From: GCA-002050365 sp964237235
Lineage (GTDB): Bacteria > Acidobacteriota > Blastocatellia > Pyrinomonadales > Pyrinomonadaceae
Reading direction: 5' to 3'
Length of the DNA: 64,000 nucleotides
Assembly: GCA_964237235.1 (NCBI GenBank)
Contig: CAXSGY010000009.1
Span: 109,623 to 173,622 of the forward strand
Part shown: piece by piece, positions 7,392 through 15,732 of the stretch
Layout: each line of letters opens with the position of its first letter
Position numbering within the stretch: the first letter of the stretch is position 1
Notes under the pieces: generated by a model
The model's input: only the letters and a program-made list of their open reading frames with translations
Told to the model about the DNA's origin: nothing
The model's database searches: none
Translations under genes and position numbers: made by a program

Positions 7392-8855
7392 ATGGATAAT
7401 ATAAATGAATCAAGAAACGAAGACCGGAATGTTTGGAACAACATATTGCAGTCGGTGGAAAAACGTCTCAACAAACAGATTTTCGATGCTTGGTTTCGTC
7501 CGATTCAATTTGAAAGCTGCAACGAGCAAGATAAAATTTTGCGTCTCCGCGCCAGTCAGGTTAATAAGGATTGGATCAGCAGTTATTATTCGGAGGTCAT
7601 CGCACAAACCTTAAAAGAATTAAATTTACCGAATTACATACTCGACTGGGACATCGTTCCGTCGGAAATGACGAATGAAAATTTTGAAGAAGAAGATTCG
7701 GACTTTTTCTTCGAGAAACAAACGAAGACGGCAAATGCTCCGGCAAACAGTTCGTTTAATTATATTGAAAAAGCCAAGCCGGAAGTTTTAATCAAAAGCA
7801 ATTCGACCAATTTCGTTGACATCGAGCCGATTGAAAATTCGCTGAACCGTAAATATACGTTTAACACATTCGTCGTCGGCTCGTGCAATCAATTCGCGCA
7901 CGCCGCGGCTCTGGCAGTCGCCGAATCGCCGGGCAAAACTTATAATCCGATGTATATCTACGGCGGTGTCGGTTTAGGAAAAACTCATCTGATGCACGCC
8001 GCCGGACACGCCATCAAGGAAAGAAACCGACATTTGAGAGTCGCATATATTTCCGCCGAAAAATTTATGAACGAATTGATTAATGCGATTCGTTACGATA
8101 AAACGCAAACTTTCCGCGATAAATACCGCTCGATTGATGTGCTGCTGATGGACGACGTGCAGTTTATGGCGGGCAAAGAACGCACGCAGGAAGAATTTTT
8201 CCATACATTCAACGCACTGCACAACGATCAGAAACAAATCGTGATTACTTCGGATTGTCCGCCGCGCGAAATTCCGACTTTGGAAGAACGTTTGCATTCG
8301 CGCTTCGAATGGGGCTTAATCGCCGACATCGAACCGCCGGATTTAGAGACGAAAGTGGCGATTCTGAAACGCAAAGCCGATTTGGACGGCGTGACCTTGC
8401 CCGATGAAATCGCGTTTTTCATCGCCGGCAAAGTAAAAAGCAACATCCGCGAACTCGAAGGCTCGCTCGTGCGGCTCGTGGCGATTTCATCTTTAAGAGG
8501 TTTGCCGATCTCCAAAATGCTCGCACAGGACGCGATGCGAAATATCATAGACAGCGATCAGCCGGAAGGTCTGTCTCTGGAGCGAATCGCCAAAACCGTC
8601 GCCGCGCATTATAAATTGACGGTCGAAGAAATAAAGTCCAAAAACAATTCGAGACAAATCGCCGTGCCGCGTCAAGTGGCGATGTATCTGTGCAAACGTC
8701 TGACCAAACACAGTTTTCCGGAAATCGGGCGCGAATTTGGCGGCAAACACCATACGACCGTTATGCACTCTGTCGAGAAAATTGATTCGATAATTAAGGA
8801 TGATAGAAATTTCCACAGGGTGGTCAGCGAGCTAATAGATAATCTTTGCAGTTAG
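7392..8855 (+). CDS. dnaA: Chromosomal replication initiator DnaA
   Basis: DnaA binds 9-mer boxes and opens the origin, using an ATP-dependent AAA+ filament. All four domains are visible in 487 residues: N-terminal domain I (about 1-90, WNNILQSVEKRLNKQIFDAW), a short acidic linker II, and AAA+ domain III with Walker A GGVGLGKTH (191-199), Walker B LLMDDVQF (251-258) and sensor HSRFEWGL. Domain IV has the DNA-binding signature GGKHHTTVMHSVEKI near 455-470. A good ribosome-binding site (GGAGAAGAA) precedes ATG 7392. DnaA boxes flank the gene on both sides, indicating autoregulation and an origin next to it. Confidence 0.98.
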   Translation: MDNINESRNEDRNVWNNILQSVEKRLNKQIFDAWFRPIQFESCNEQDKILRLRASQVNKDWISSYYSEVIAQTLKELNLPNYILDWDIVPSEMTNENFEEEDSDFFFEKQTKTANAPANSSFNYIEKAKPEVLIKSNSTNFVDIEPIENSLNRKYTFNTFVVGSCNQFAHAAALAVAESPGKTYNPMYIYGGVGLGKTHLMHAAGHAIKERNRHLRVAYISAEKFMNELINAIRYDKTQTFRDKYRSIDVLLMDDVQFMAGKERTQEEFFHTFNALHNDQKQIVITSDCPPREIPTLEERLHSRFEWGLIADIEPPDLETKVAILKRKADLDGVTLPDEIAFFIAGKVKSNIRELEGSLVRLVAISSLRGLPISKMLAQDAMRNIIDSDQPEGLSLERIAKTVAAHYKLTVEEIKSKNNSRQIAVPRQVAMYLCKRLTKHSFPEIGREFGGKHHTTVMHSVEKIDSIIKDDRNFHRVVSELIDNLCS

Positions 8856-8954
8856 TTAAAGATTGTTTGTAGAAAATTTGCGAAAAGTTTTCCACAGAAT
8901 TTTCGTTTAAGCTGTTTAATTTTTACAGTATTTAATTACACTTTAGATAAAGTT

Positions 8955-9004
8955 TTCCACATTTCCACAGGCAACCTCTTTTTCGAGCCTGTGGAAATGT
9001 GGAA
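8955..9004. repeat. 18-bp perfect inverted repeat built of DnaA boxes
   Basis: The left arm at 8955-8972 (TTCCACATTTCCACAGGC) and the right arm at 8987-9004 are exact reverse complements with a 14-base loop. Each arm contains two overlapping DnaA boxes, giving four boxes arranged head to head. Confidence 0.85.
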
Positions 9005-9109
9005 CACGGACGTTTTTGCCGGAATTTTCCACAGGAGATAAAATTTTCCACAGGTTTTCCACAGGAGCTGTGGAAATATAAATCTAATAGCCGCAATAGT
9101 TTAAGTCGG

Positions 9110-9150
9110 TTTTCCACTTTTCCACAGGACCTACTACTAATACTATATAA
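9110..9150. promoter_or_regulatory. Basal origin unwinding site: double DnaA box plus DnaA-trio
   Basis: Two abutting boxes (TTTTCCACT at 9110-9118 and TTTTCCACA at 9118-9126) are followed by a GGACC cluster and five trinucleotides TAC TAC TAA TAC TAT (9132-9146), read as TAG-type trios on the other strand. DnaA is known in other bacteria to load from such boxes on to trios to melt DNA. Confidence 0.8.
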
Positions 9151-9234
9151 ATATATAGATTTTAAATTAGTATAAATAGTAAAAGCATTAAGAAAATTTT
9201 GCGATAAAAAGTAAAATCTTATCGAGGTAGCAAA

Positions 9235-9555
9235 ATGTTGGAAAAAACCAAACGCATAGATAATCCCTTAAAATTAATCACTATATTCTGTGGAATTTCG
9301 ATAGCTTCCATATATGCGATAAAATATGTAAACTCCGAGTATCAATTCATTTTTATCTGTTTTGTAATATGTTTTACGATATTGCTAACTTTGTTAACAT
9401 TTGTAGTTTTGCTATTTAGACCGGAAGTCTTATATGCGCCAAGTGATTATAGAAATGATGAAAGTTTTCTCATCACAATGAAACTGATAGAGACAAATAA
9501 AAGAGGATATACAAAAAAGAATAAAGAAGAAAATGATAAGAAGCTTCTTACTTAA
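9235..9555 (+). CDS. Small two-helix membrane protein between oriC and dnaN
   Basis: The 106-residue protein has two hydrophobic segments (about residues 13-32 and 38-60, the second very strongly hydrophobic). A basic, Lys-rich C-terminal tail (GYTKKNKEENDKK) probably faces the cytoplasm. The ribosome-binding site GAGGT precedes ATG 9235 by eight bases, and dnaN follows 21 bases after its stop, so they may be co-transcribed. I do not recognise a family. Its codon use is more AT-rich than that of dnaA or dnaN. A position directly between the origin and dnaN is unusual. Confidence 0.68.
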   Translation: MLEKTKRIDNPLKLITIFCGISIASIYAIKYVNSEYQFIFICFVICFTILLTLLTFVVLLFRPEVLYAPSDYRNDESFLITMKLIETNKRGYTKKNKEENDKKLLT

Positions 9556-9576
9556 TTTTCAATACTGGAGAAAAAA

Positions 9577-10761
9577 ATGGAATTTACAATTAAGCAAAGC
9601 GTTCTAAAAGAGGAATTAGGATTTGTGCAGGGAATTGTCGAAAAGAAAAGCACGATTCCGGTTCTTTCGAATATTTTGATCGAATCAATCGGCGAGAACA
9701 CGATTCGTATCGTCGGAACGGATTTGGATGTAACGGTTCGTTGCGAGGCAAATGCCGATATTAAACAGGCAGGCGCGATGTGCATACAGGCAAGGAAACT
9801 GTTCGACATTGTGCGGCTGCTGGACGACAAGGACGTACATTTTACGAAGGATGAAAACGAATGGGTCAAGCTCAACTGCGGAAAATCGAATTTTCGTCTG
9901 GCGGGCGTGAGTCGTGACACATTCCCGGAAGTTCCGAACTTTAAAAGCGCGCCGATGAAATTGTCTGCCGACATTTTCAATCATTTTATCCAGAACACGG
10001 CGTTCGCCATCACCAACGAGCAATCGAGATTCACACTCTCAGGAGCGAAATTTATGATTGAAGACGGCGCGGCGCGAATGGTGACGACCGACGGACACCG
10101 GCTGGCATTTATCGAAAGAAAAATTTCGACGGATGCGGCGGAAAAAATGGACGCGCTGATTCCGAAAAAGGCTCTGCTCGAATTGATTAAAATTTCGCGC
10201 GACGCGAAAGGCGATGTCAGTTTCGGCGAGGACGCGAATCATATTTATTTTGAAGTCAACGGCAGACTGCTCATCACGCGCAAACTTTCCGGCACGTTTC
10301 CGAATTACGAAATGGTTATTCCGAAGGACAACGATAAAGTCGCCGTTTTCGATGCCGACGAAATGAAAACCGCGATTCGCCGCGTCAGTTTGATGGCGGA
10401 CGAGCGAACACGCTCCGTGAAATTAACAATTCGCAGCGGCGAAATCGAAATCGGCGCGCAATCTTCGGAAGAAGGCGAAGCGAATGAAAAAGTCGCCGCC
10501 GATTACGCGGGCGAAGAAGTGCAGGTCGGTTTCAATGCTCAATATCTGCAGGATTTCTTAAACGTCGTCGGCGCGGGCGAAGCCGAAACAGCAGAAACGA
10601 CCGAAAAGGAAACGAACGGTGAAACCGTGCGCGTCAAAGAAGGCGCGAATCGTTTGAAAATCGCGTTTGAATTCAAAGACGGCAACGCGCAAACGCAAAT
10701 GAATATCGCGGGCGATAAAAATTACGATTACAAATATATCGTGATGCCGCTCAGAATCTGA
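9577..10761 (+). CDS. dnaN: DNA polymerase III beta sliding clamp
   Basis: DnaN forms the ring-shaped dimer that holds the replicative polymerase on DNA. The 394-residue sequence shows three clamp domains. It starts with KQSVLKEELGFVQGIVEKKSTIP, has VTTDGHRLAFIE at the domain II start, KLSGTFPNYEMVIP and the C-terminal YKYIVMPLRI. It is slightly longer than typical clamps because of an acidic insertion rich in Glu and Thr (about residues 330-355, GAGEAETAETTEKETNGE). The insertion lies in domain III and should sit on the outer face. A GGAG site precedes ATG 9577. A REPIN-like element follows the gene. Confidence 0.97.
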   Translation: MEFTIKQSVLKEELGFVQGIVEKKSTIPVLSNILIESIGENTIRIVGTDLDVTVRCEANADIKQAGAMCIQARKLFDIVRLLDDKDVHFTKDENEWVKLNCGKSNFRLAGVSRDTFPEVPNFKSAPMKLSADIFNHFIQNTAFAITNEQSRFTLSGAKFMIEDGAARMVTTDGHRLAFIERKISTDAAEKMDALIPKKALLELIKISRDAKGDVSFGEDANHIYFEVNGRLLITRKLSGTFPNYEMVIPKDNDKVAVFDADEMKTAIRRVSLMADERTRSVKLTIRSGEIEIGAQSSEEGEANEKVAADYAGEEVQVGFNAQYLQDFLNVVGAGEAETAETTEKETNGETVRVKEGANRLKIAFEFKDGNAQTQMNIAGDKNYDYKYIVMPLRI

Positions 10762-10809
10762 GGAAAAGTTTTCCACAGTTGGAAAACTTTCGTGGAAATT
10801 GGAAAAATT

Positions 10810-10944
10810 GGAGCGCAGGCACTCTTGCCTGCAATAAACCCGGACAGCGCGAAAAATCTCTGCAAAGAAATTAAGTTAATTTCTTTGCAGAGATTTTTCG
10901 CATCAAAAAGCGATGCTCATTGCAGGCACTCTTGCCTGCGCTCC
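10810..10944. repeat. REPIN-like palindromic element
   Basis: This 135-base element starts with GGAGCGCAGGCACTCTTGCC and ends with the same REP sequence in reverse orientation (10916-10944, ending GCTCC). Between them lies a 26-bp perfect palindrome with a one-base centre (10849-10874 and 10876-10901). Each REP end itself folds into a small hairpin (GCAGGC/GCCTGC). The T-run in the inner palindrome means it could also end dnaN transcription. It is the best-preserved of the element's recognisable copies and lies between dnaN and the convergent esterase gene. Confidence 0.85.
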
Positions 10945-10950
10945 GTTTGT

Positions 10951-11685
10951 TTATTTTAAAAACTTTCCAAGATAAAACGGCAGCATTTTGCGCCACCAAT
11001 CCCAATCGTGATTGACATCTTTTCCCCAGATTTCGCACAAGTGCGGAATGCGTTTTTGATTTAGAACGCCGCAAAATTGACGTGTGCGGTCGGGTGCTTC
11101 AAACGCGCCCTGTCCGGTGACGATAACGATTGAATCGGCTTTTCGCAGAATCGGCAGATGATAATCGTCGTTCAAATTTTGAACGTATTGCTGCGGATTA
11201 TTAAAATAAACATTGTCGTCGTAATAATTTTTCAGATACGAACGAACGTCATAGCTGCCGCTCATCGCAATCGTGCCGCGAAATTGGTCTGGATGTTTGA
11301 AATAGCAGTTTGCCGCCAGATACGCGCCCAAACTCGCGCCGGTCGTCAAAGGTTTTGCGTCCTGACCGCATTCGTTGCGAATCAGAGGCAGAACTTCCTC
11401 CATAATATAGCGGTCGTAACGCGTCAGAAGCTCAGCCTTCCACTGCGGCGAAGCCTGTTCGTTTAAAAGACTGTAGCGATTGACCGAATTAATCGAATAA
11501 GCGCGCAGCATTCCCGATTCGATAAACGGCTTGATCGCGTCCATCAGCAAAAATCGTTCGTATTCCAAATAATCCGCGGCGGCGGTCGGAAACATCAAAA
11601 GCGGATAACCGCTGTCACCATATGCCACAAGCGGCATATCCATTCCAAGATTATGACTATACCAGGAAGTCGTATCTCGACGCAT
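10951..11685 (-). CDS. Esterase-family alpha/beta hydrolase
   Basis: The 244-residue protein has an alpha/beta-hydrolase fold of the esterase type. The nucleophile elbow is GASLG (TTGASLGAYLAANC), an acidic residue is likely within VIVTGQGAFEAPD, and the late His is in KDVNHDWDWWRKMLP. There is no signal peptide, so it is probably cytoplasmic. Members of the family hydrolyse small esters or feruloyl-type groups; the substrate is not deducible here. I use ATG 11685, which follows TGGAG by about eleven bases. A TTG six codons upstream is possible but overlaps that site. Confidence 0.82.
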   Translation of the reverse strand: MRRDTTSWYSHNLGMDMPLVAYGDSGYPLLMFPTAAADYLEYERFLLMDAIKPFIESGMLRAYSINSVNRYSLLNEQASPQWKAELLTRYDRYIMEEVLPLIRNECGQDAKPLTTGASLGAYLAANCYFKHPDQFRGTIAMSGSYDVRSYLKNYYDDNVYFNNPQQYVQNLNDDYHLPILRKADSIVIVTGQGAFEAPDRTRQFCGVLNQKRIPHLCEIWGKDVNHDWDWWRKMLPFYLGKFLK

Positions 11686-11783
11686 AGGTTTTATAAACTC
11701 CAAGTAAATTTAATAGAAAATTGATTATGTGAGGTTAAAAGAAATTTCCGGCAAGTTCAAGTTTGACCAAATCAAGAAAATAA

Positions 11784-11826
11784 AAAAGTCGCGTTCAATC
11801 GAAAAACTTGACCGGACGCGACTTTT
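11784..11826 (-). terminator. Intrinsic terminator of the lipoprotein gene
   Basis: The arms AAAAGTCGCGT (11784-11794) and ACGCGACTTTT (11816-11826) pair perfectly. Read on the minus strand the hairpin ends in a U-run. It lies 18 bases beyond the stop of the gene at 11844-12803. Confidence 0.75.
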
Positions 11827-11843
11827 GAATTTTTGACAAATTT

Positions 11844-12803
11844 TTATTTAGCAACGTTAAAGTCGCGCGTTGTTGAATTGTAACCGCCGTTGTCAACCAA
11901 ATTTCCGGCTTTGTCCACGAGTTCGAGTTTGACGGTGTGTTTGCCGTTTGCCCAACCGATCAACCAAATCGGCTGCCATTTTTCGAGAAATTTCGCTTCG
12001 CCGCCGTCAACCGAATATTTCACTCGGTATTCGCCGCCGTCGCCTTGCAGCTTGGCGTTCAAAAGCCAAAAATCAATCATAATGTTTTCCGCGTCCGCAT
12101 TGTTATAATCGCCTTTCGGTCGGCTGTATGTCAGCAGCGGTTTCGCCGCGTCAACCGCTCCCGCCGTTGATTCCTTCATATCTTTGCCTTCAGGAGTGGC
12201 GGCAGCGTTGGCATTCGACAGCGGTTGATTAGCGTTCGAAGTCGCCGGTTTGGTCGTGTCCGCGCCGCCGTTTTTGACGGAAAATTTCACCATCTTGAAC
12301 GCGCCTTCGTTTTTATAGCTTTCGTGCCACGGACGCGAAGGGAAAAACCGCAGAGTATGTTCGCCGTCGGAAACGTTTCCTAATTCAAATTCCTGGTCGA
12401 GATTGTAATACGCTTCATACGGCTGGTTGTCCAAAATAACGTGAATGTGATTGCCCATTCCGGTCGTCATATCCTTCATCGGCTTATAACCTTTCAAATC
12501 GCCGGATAAAGAAAGTTTCACCTTGACGGTTGAACTGTTAACGGTCGAGTTGTCTTTCGGTTCAACGACGGTTAAAGTCGGCGCGGCATTATCCTGCTCG
12601 CCGCGTTCCTTCATCATATCCGAAATTTTCTGCGGACGCGGAACTTCCGTTAAATCCTGCGCGACCGGCGCGGCGTTCGTATTCGTCATATTCGCCGCGT
12701 TCGGGTTCGCGCGATTCGCATTCGTATTTGTGTTGATTGGTGCTTCGCAAGCCGAAAAAACACCGAGCGCGAGCAACAGCGTAACAATTTTTGTTGATTT
12801 CAT
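11844..12803 (-). CDS. Lipoprotein with Asn-rich linkers and Ig-like domains
   Basis: The product is a 319-residue lipoprotein: signal peptide, attachment Cys at 19 (GVFSAC), then an Asn/Ala/Thr-rich linker (NTNTNANRANPNAANM). It is followed by a beta-sandwich-like region beginning TVVEPKDNSTVNSSTVKVKL, a second Asn-rich linker (about 190-215) and a second beta domain ending YNSTTRDFNVAK. The phrases SDGEHTLRFFPSRPWHES and WANGKHTVKLELVDKAGN look like paired Ig/FN3-type domains that bind or display something at the outer membrane. No enzymatic motif is seen. Low-complexity Asn linkers of this kind recur in other lipoproteins of this window (50913-51551). Confidence 0.75.
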   Translation of the reverse strand: MKSTKIVTLLLALGVFSACEAPINTNTNANRANPNAANMTNTNAAPVAQDLTEVPRPQKISDMMKERGEQDNAAPTLTVVEPKDNSTVNSSTVKVKLSLSGDLKGYKPMKDMTTGMGNHIHVILDNQPYEAYYNLDQEFELGNVSDGEHTLRFFPSRPWHESYKNEGAFKMVKFSVKNGGADTTKPATSNANQPLSNANAAATPEGKDMKESTAGAVDAAKPLLTYSRPKGDYNNADAENIMIDFWLLNAKLQGDGGEYRVKYSVDGGEAKFLEKWQPIWLIGWANGKHTVKLELVDKAGNLVDNGGYNSTTRDFNVAK

Positions 12804-12978
12804 AATTTCTCTGTCAGCTTCAAAAAAAAGTTGTTTCCGAAAAGTTGTTTCGATTCGTTTAATACTGTAACGAATTTCTCCACGGATTGAAAAAGAGAAG
12901 CGTATTTGAACAATGACAGGATTTCAAAATTAACTGGTAAAATCAATTTTAAAATTTTAGCTTTCAGAGGAAAAAGAA

Positions 12979-13830
12979 ATGAAAAAAATAATTTCGCTGA
13001 TAATATTCTGGTGTGCGTTTGCAAATTTAATTGCGGCACAGACTTCGGATAAAACAAACGCGCCGAACCAACCAAAGGATTTGGTTTCGACGCGCGAGAT
13101 GGACCGGATTAACTGGATGGAATTCAAGGAAACAGTTCCGTCGAAAATTCAGACCGTGCTGTTGCCGACCGGAACTTTAGAGCCGCACGGCGTAATCAAT
13201 AACGGCGCGGACAACACCGCGCCGACAGCGATGGCGCAAAAAATCGCCCGCCGCGTCAACGCAATGATTGCGCCGACGCTGCCGTATGGAATCACCGGCG
13301 CGTTGGAAGCCTATCCGGGCGCATTTCAAATCACCGAAGCAGCCTATCGCCCGTTCGTCAAGCAGATTTTCGAGGGCTTGGCGAAAAACGGATTCAAAAA
13401 CATTGTCGTCTTGAACGGACACGGCGGCGGACAGACGGCGGTTCTGAACAGCCTCGCCGCCGAAGTTTCCGCCGAAAAAAAGGTGAGAATTTTAGTGATA
13501 AATTGGTGGTCGTTCGCCTCCGACGAAACTAAGGAAGTTTTCGGCGAAGACGGCGGACACGCCGGTTTGAACGAGACGGCTTTTATACAGGCGATTGACC
13601 CGACGCTCGTGCATCCCGAACGCTACAAAGATTCGTTAGCCACACCGTATCCGCCAGCCGGAACGTGGACGGCGGTTCCTTTTCCATCGTCAATCGGTCT
13701 ATATCAAAAAGGTCAGGGCTATCCGAAATTCGACCAGAAAAAAGCCGATTCGTATTTTGTGAAGGTAACCGACAAAGTTGCCAATCTCATCAACGAAATC
13801 GTCGAAAAATGGAACGCGGCGGATTTATAA
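12979..13830 (+). CDS. Secreted creatininase-family amidohydrolase
   Basis: Creatininase-family enzymes hydrolyse cyclic or linear amides such as creatinine and related heterocycles using two metal ions. The 283-residue protein carries a cleavable signal peptide (IIFWCAFANLIAAQ), so it acts outside the cytoplasm. The family's metal motifs are present: Glu68 and His70 in PTGTLEPHGVINNGADN (with Asp78), the NGHGGGQTAVL segment and HAGLNETA. The ribosome-binding site AGAGGAAAAAG precedes ATG 12979. The family also includes tetrapyrrole- and pterin-related amidohydrolases, so the real substrate is open. Divergent transcription with the lipoprotein at 11844-12803 puts both promoters in the 175-base gap. 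Confidence 0.85.
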   Translation: MKKIISLIIFWCAFANLIAAQTSDKTNAPNQPKDLVSTREMDRINWMEFKETVPSKIQTVLLPTGTLEPHGVINNGADNTAPTAMAQKIARRVNAMIAPTLPYGITGALEAYPGAFQITEAAYRPFVKQIFEGLAKNGFKNIVVLNGHGGGQTAVLNSLAAEVSAEKKVRILVINWWSFASDETKEVFGEDGGHAGLNETAFIQAIDPTLVHPERYKDSLATPYPPAGTWTAVPFPSSIGLYQKGQGYPKFDQKKADSYFVKVTDKVANLINEIVEKWNAADL

Positions 13831-13955
13831 AAATGAATTAACAGGGACGAAAGAGATAAAAAGTATTTTTAGAACATTTTCAGAAGCATCCGAATAAAAA
13901 ATATCTAAAAACATTCCGTCCATCCCAGTTAAATTTTTCTTTTGCTTTAGAATTT

Positions 13956-14621
13956 TTACAACTTCGCCGTCGCCGGAGCGGTCGTATTGACTGAAATTGT
14001 GATGTGGCGCAGCTTGTTTTTAACGAATTTGTATTCGGCGGTGTATGAACCGAAATTTATTCCTTCGGTTTTCGCTTCCTGATTTTCGAGTTGATTAACC
14101 GCGTCAATTCGATAAGCGAGCGTCCTGACTTTATCAACCTTTTCATCGGTCATCGGAACGCCTTTCTTTTTAATGATTTGCTTGGCTTTTGTAACATTCG
14201 GAACGGCGAACATCAGCGACGTAACCGACGGCTTCGCGCCGATAAAAAAGCCCGATTCGGTCATAAAAGAATTGGTGTCTTTCAATTGATAATGTTTTTT
14301 CTGATACGATTCGCCGACCGCGAAAACCTCGACTCCGACGACCAAATAAGGATGTTCTTTAGACAGACAGGTAATCGACATTACCTGATTTCCGTAACCG
14401 TTATAAAAAAAATATTTCGGCTGTCCGGCTTCGTTGTCGAAACGCGGCGAAAAACCTTTCAAAAGTTGCTCGGTCGCTTTTTCATCGCCGCCGAGCTTAA
14501 ATCCGGCGATGCTCAATTCGGGCGATTTTTGTTCGGTCTGAGCGTTAGCGGAAAAATTGGCGGCGAATGCCAAAAAGACGAAAAACGCCGCGAAAGTAAA
14601 TTTAAAGAAAGTAGATTTCAT
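13956..14621 (-). CDS. Secreted hypothetical protein, 221 residues
   Basis: The start is fixed at ATG 14621 by a GGAGG site eight bases upstream and by a signal peptide directly after it (FAAFFVFLAFAANFSANAQ). The mature part is a soluble beta-rich domain starting SPELSIAGFKLGGDE. It contains LLKGFSPRFDNEAGQPKYF and a late segment TAEYKFVKNKLRHITISV that resembles the repeating beta hairpins of small periplasmic domains of unknown function. I do not recognise the family. No operon partners lie on the same strand. The gene is convergent with the creatininase gene, with 125 bases between them. Confidence 0.72.
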   Translation of the reverse strand: MKSTFFKFTFAAFFVFLAFAANFSANAQTEQKSPELSIAGFKLGGDEKATEQLLKGFSPRFDNEAGQPKYFFYNGYGNQVMSITCLSKEHPYLVVGVEVFAVGESYQKKHYQLKDTNSFMTESGFFIGAKPSVTSLMFAVPNVTKAKQIIKKKGVPMTDEKVDKVRTLAYRIDAVNQLENQEAKTEGINFGSYTAEYKFVKNKLRHITISVNTTAPATAKL

Positions 14622-14975
14622 ATTGTTGCCTCCAAGAATTTTGGTAGAAGAATTGGGAACCTTTTTAATATTAACAAACTTAAAAAACAAAAAGCAACAA
14701 GTTTAAATTAAAGCGTAAATGAAGACAAATAAAGGGGATTAAACCTAAATATGATACCGATTTGAATTTGATTTTGAGACGGAATTAACAAAAAACATTC
14801 TCAGAAAAATTGAAATGAGTAAAAATCGAAGGCAAAAATCGGGTGCGTTTGTCTAACAATTTTCGTGTCTGATTTTCGCGCTTAATTTTGCAAAAAGGAG
14901 AAAAATTTACCGGCTTCGGGCGCGCATTTGCAAAAATATGACGAAAAATAATTAAAGTTTGTAGAAAAAAACGTT
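14622..14975. other. Intergenic stretch without a recognisable gene
   Basis: This is the left part of a 471-base gap. It is AT-rich, with only short frames. Its left end must hold the promoter of the minus-strand gene ending at 13956; I see nothing else up to the ECF-like promoter at 14976. Confidence 0.5.
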
Positions 14976-15007
14976 GATGACCTGTTTTCGCTTCAAATAT
15001 CGTTTAG
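14976..15007 (+). promoter_or_regulatory. ECF-sigma-like promoter, copy 1
   Basis: GATGACC (14976-14982), an 18-base spacer and CGTTTAG (15001-15007) repeat exactly the pattern at 18326-18357. Both copies lie about 85-100 bases before a strong ribosome-binding site of a small protein gene. The sequence is unlike sigma-70 boxes; an extracytoplasmic-function sigma factor is the natural candidate. Confidence 0.55.
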
Positions 15008-15092
15008 CAAATTGAAGGACTTATCCGAATAAAGATTCGACGAATAAATTCAGGGTAAAAGTTACAAAAAATTAAAAACAGGAGAGAAAAAA

Positions 15093-15610
15093 ATGAAAGG
15101 AAATCCGACAATGAAAGAGGCAAGACAGCTAAAAATATTGAAGTTCCGAAAGATTGGATTACCGTTTACGACGAAAACAAAGGATATAGCTTCGCCGTTC
15201 CCGACGGCACAACCGGCGGCAGCGACACAAAAAACGGAATGGATGTTTTTGTCGCCGCAACGCCCGCGCCGTCTGATTTGGCGGTGGCGGTTTTAGCCTT
15301 CAAAGACAAAAAAATGACCAAAGAAGATTTACTCAACGTCGCCGTAGAATTTATGAAAGGCTTGGGCGCGACCAAGGTCGAACCCGGAAAGCTGACCGGC
15401 GAGAGCGCGGATTATTCGATAACGGAAGTAACGGCGACTTTGGAAGACGACTCGAAATCGAAAAGCAAGGTTTTGGTCGGCACGGACGTAACGGACAATT
15501 ACGTGATGATCGTCGGCACGGAAGAACCGAAGTTTGCCGCCAACGAAAAAATTATCGACGAAATATGGGGCAGCTTTGAAATGTGGAGCGGCGGCGCGAG
15601 CAATCAATAA
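15093..15610 (+). pseudogene. Frameshifted small protein gene
   Basis: A strong ribosome-binding site (AGGAGAG) and ATG 15093 open a frame that reads sensibly for about 12 codons only. A different frame is open throughout from 15048 to the stop at 15608-15610 and reads NIEVPKDWITVYDENKGYSF, then an AVPDGTTGGSD loop, a TKEDLLNVAVEFMKGLGATK helix and the C-terminal IIDEIWGSFEMW. That frame has no start codon before an internal ATG at 15239, which would cut the domain. A single-base shift near 15125-15135 would join the two into a protein of about 170 residues. The gene is therefore broken, or the sequence has an indel error. The family looks like a small domain of unknown function lacking a signal peptide. 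Confidence 0.6.
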
Positions 15611-15732
15611 AGTCGGCGAAACGGAATGACGATTTGTTTTCGCGGCGATTTGCGGATTTTAAGTCGCTGTTTTCGGTTGGCATTCCGTTTCATAGAACAG
15701 ACAATTATTTTGCGAAAAGGGAAAACCAATCT

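Larger units (their letters stand above)
8888..9190. other. Replication origin (oriC) candidate
   Basis: The 379-base dnaA-small-gene gap holds a dense DnaA-box set. Forward TTTTCCACA copies lie at 8888, 8953, 9025, 9044, 9055 and 9118. Variants lie at 8961, 8990 (reverse), 9069 (reverse) and 9110. Boxes at 8955-9004 form a large palindrome and those at 9056-9076 a smaller one. The last box runs into GGACC and TAC-TAC-TAA-TAC-TAT (9132-9146), then a stretch of almost pure A/T to about 9190. This order (boxes, GC cluster, DnaA-trio, AT-rich unwinding element) is that of the Bacillus subtilis basal unwinding system. No gene is seen inside it. Confidence 0.93.
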
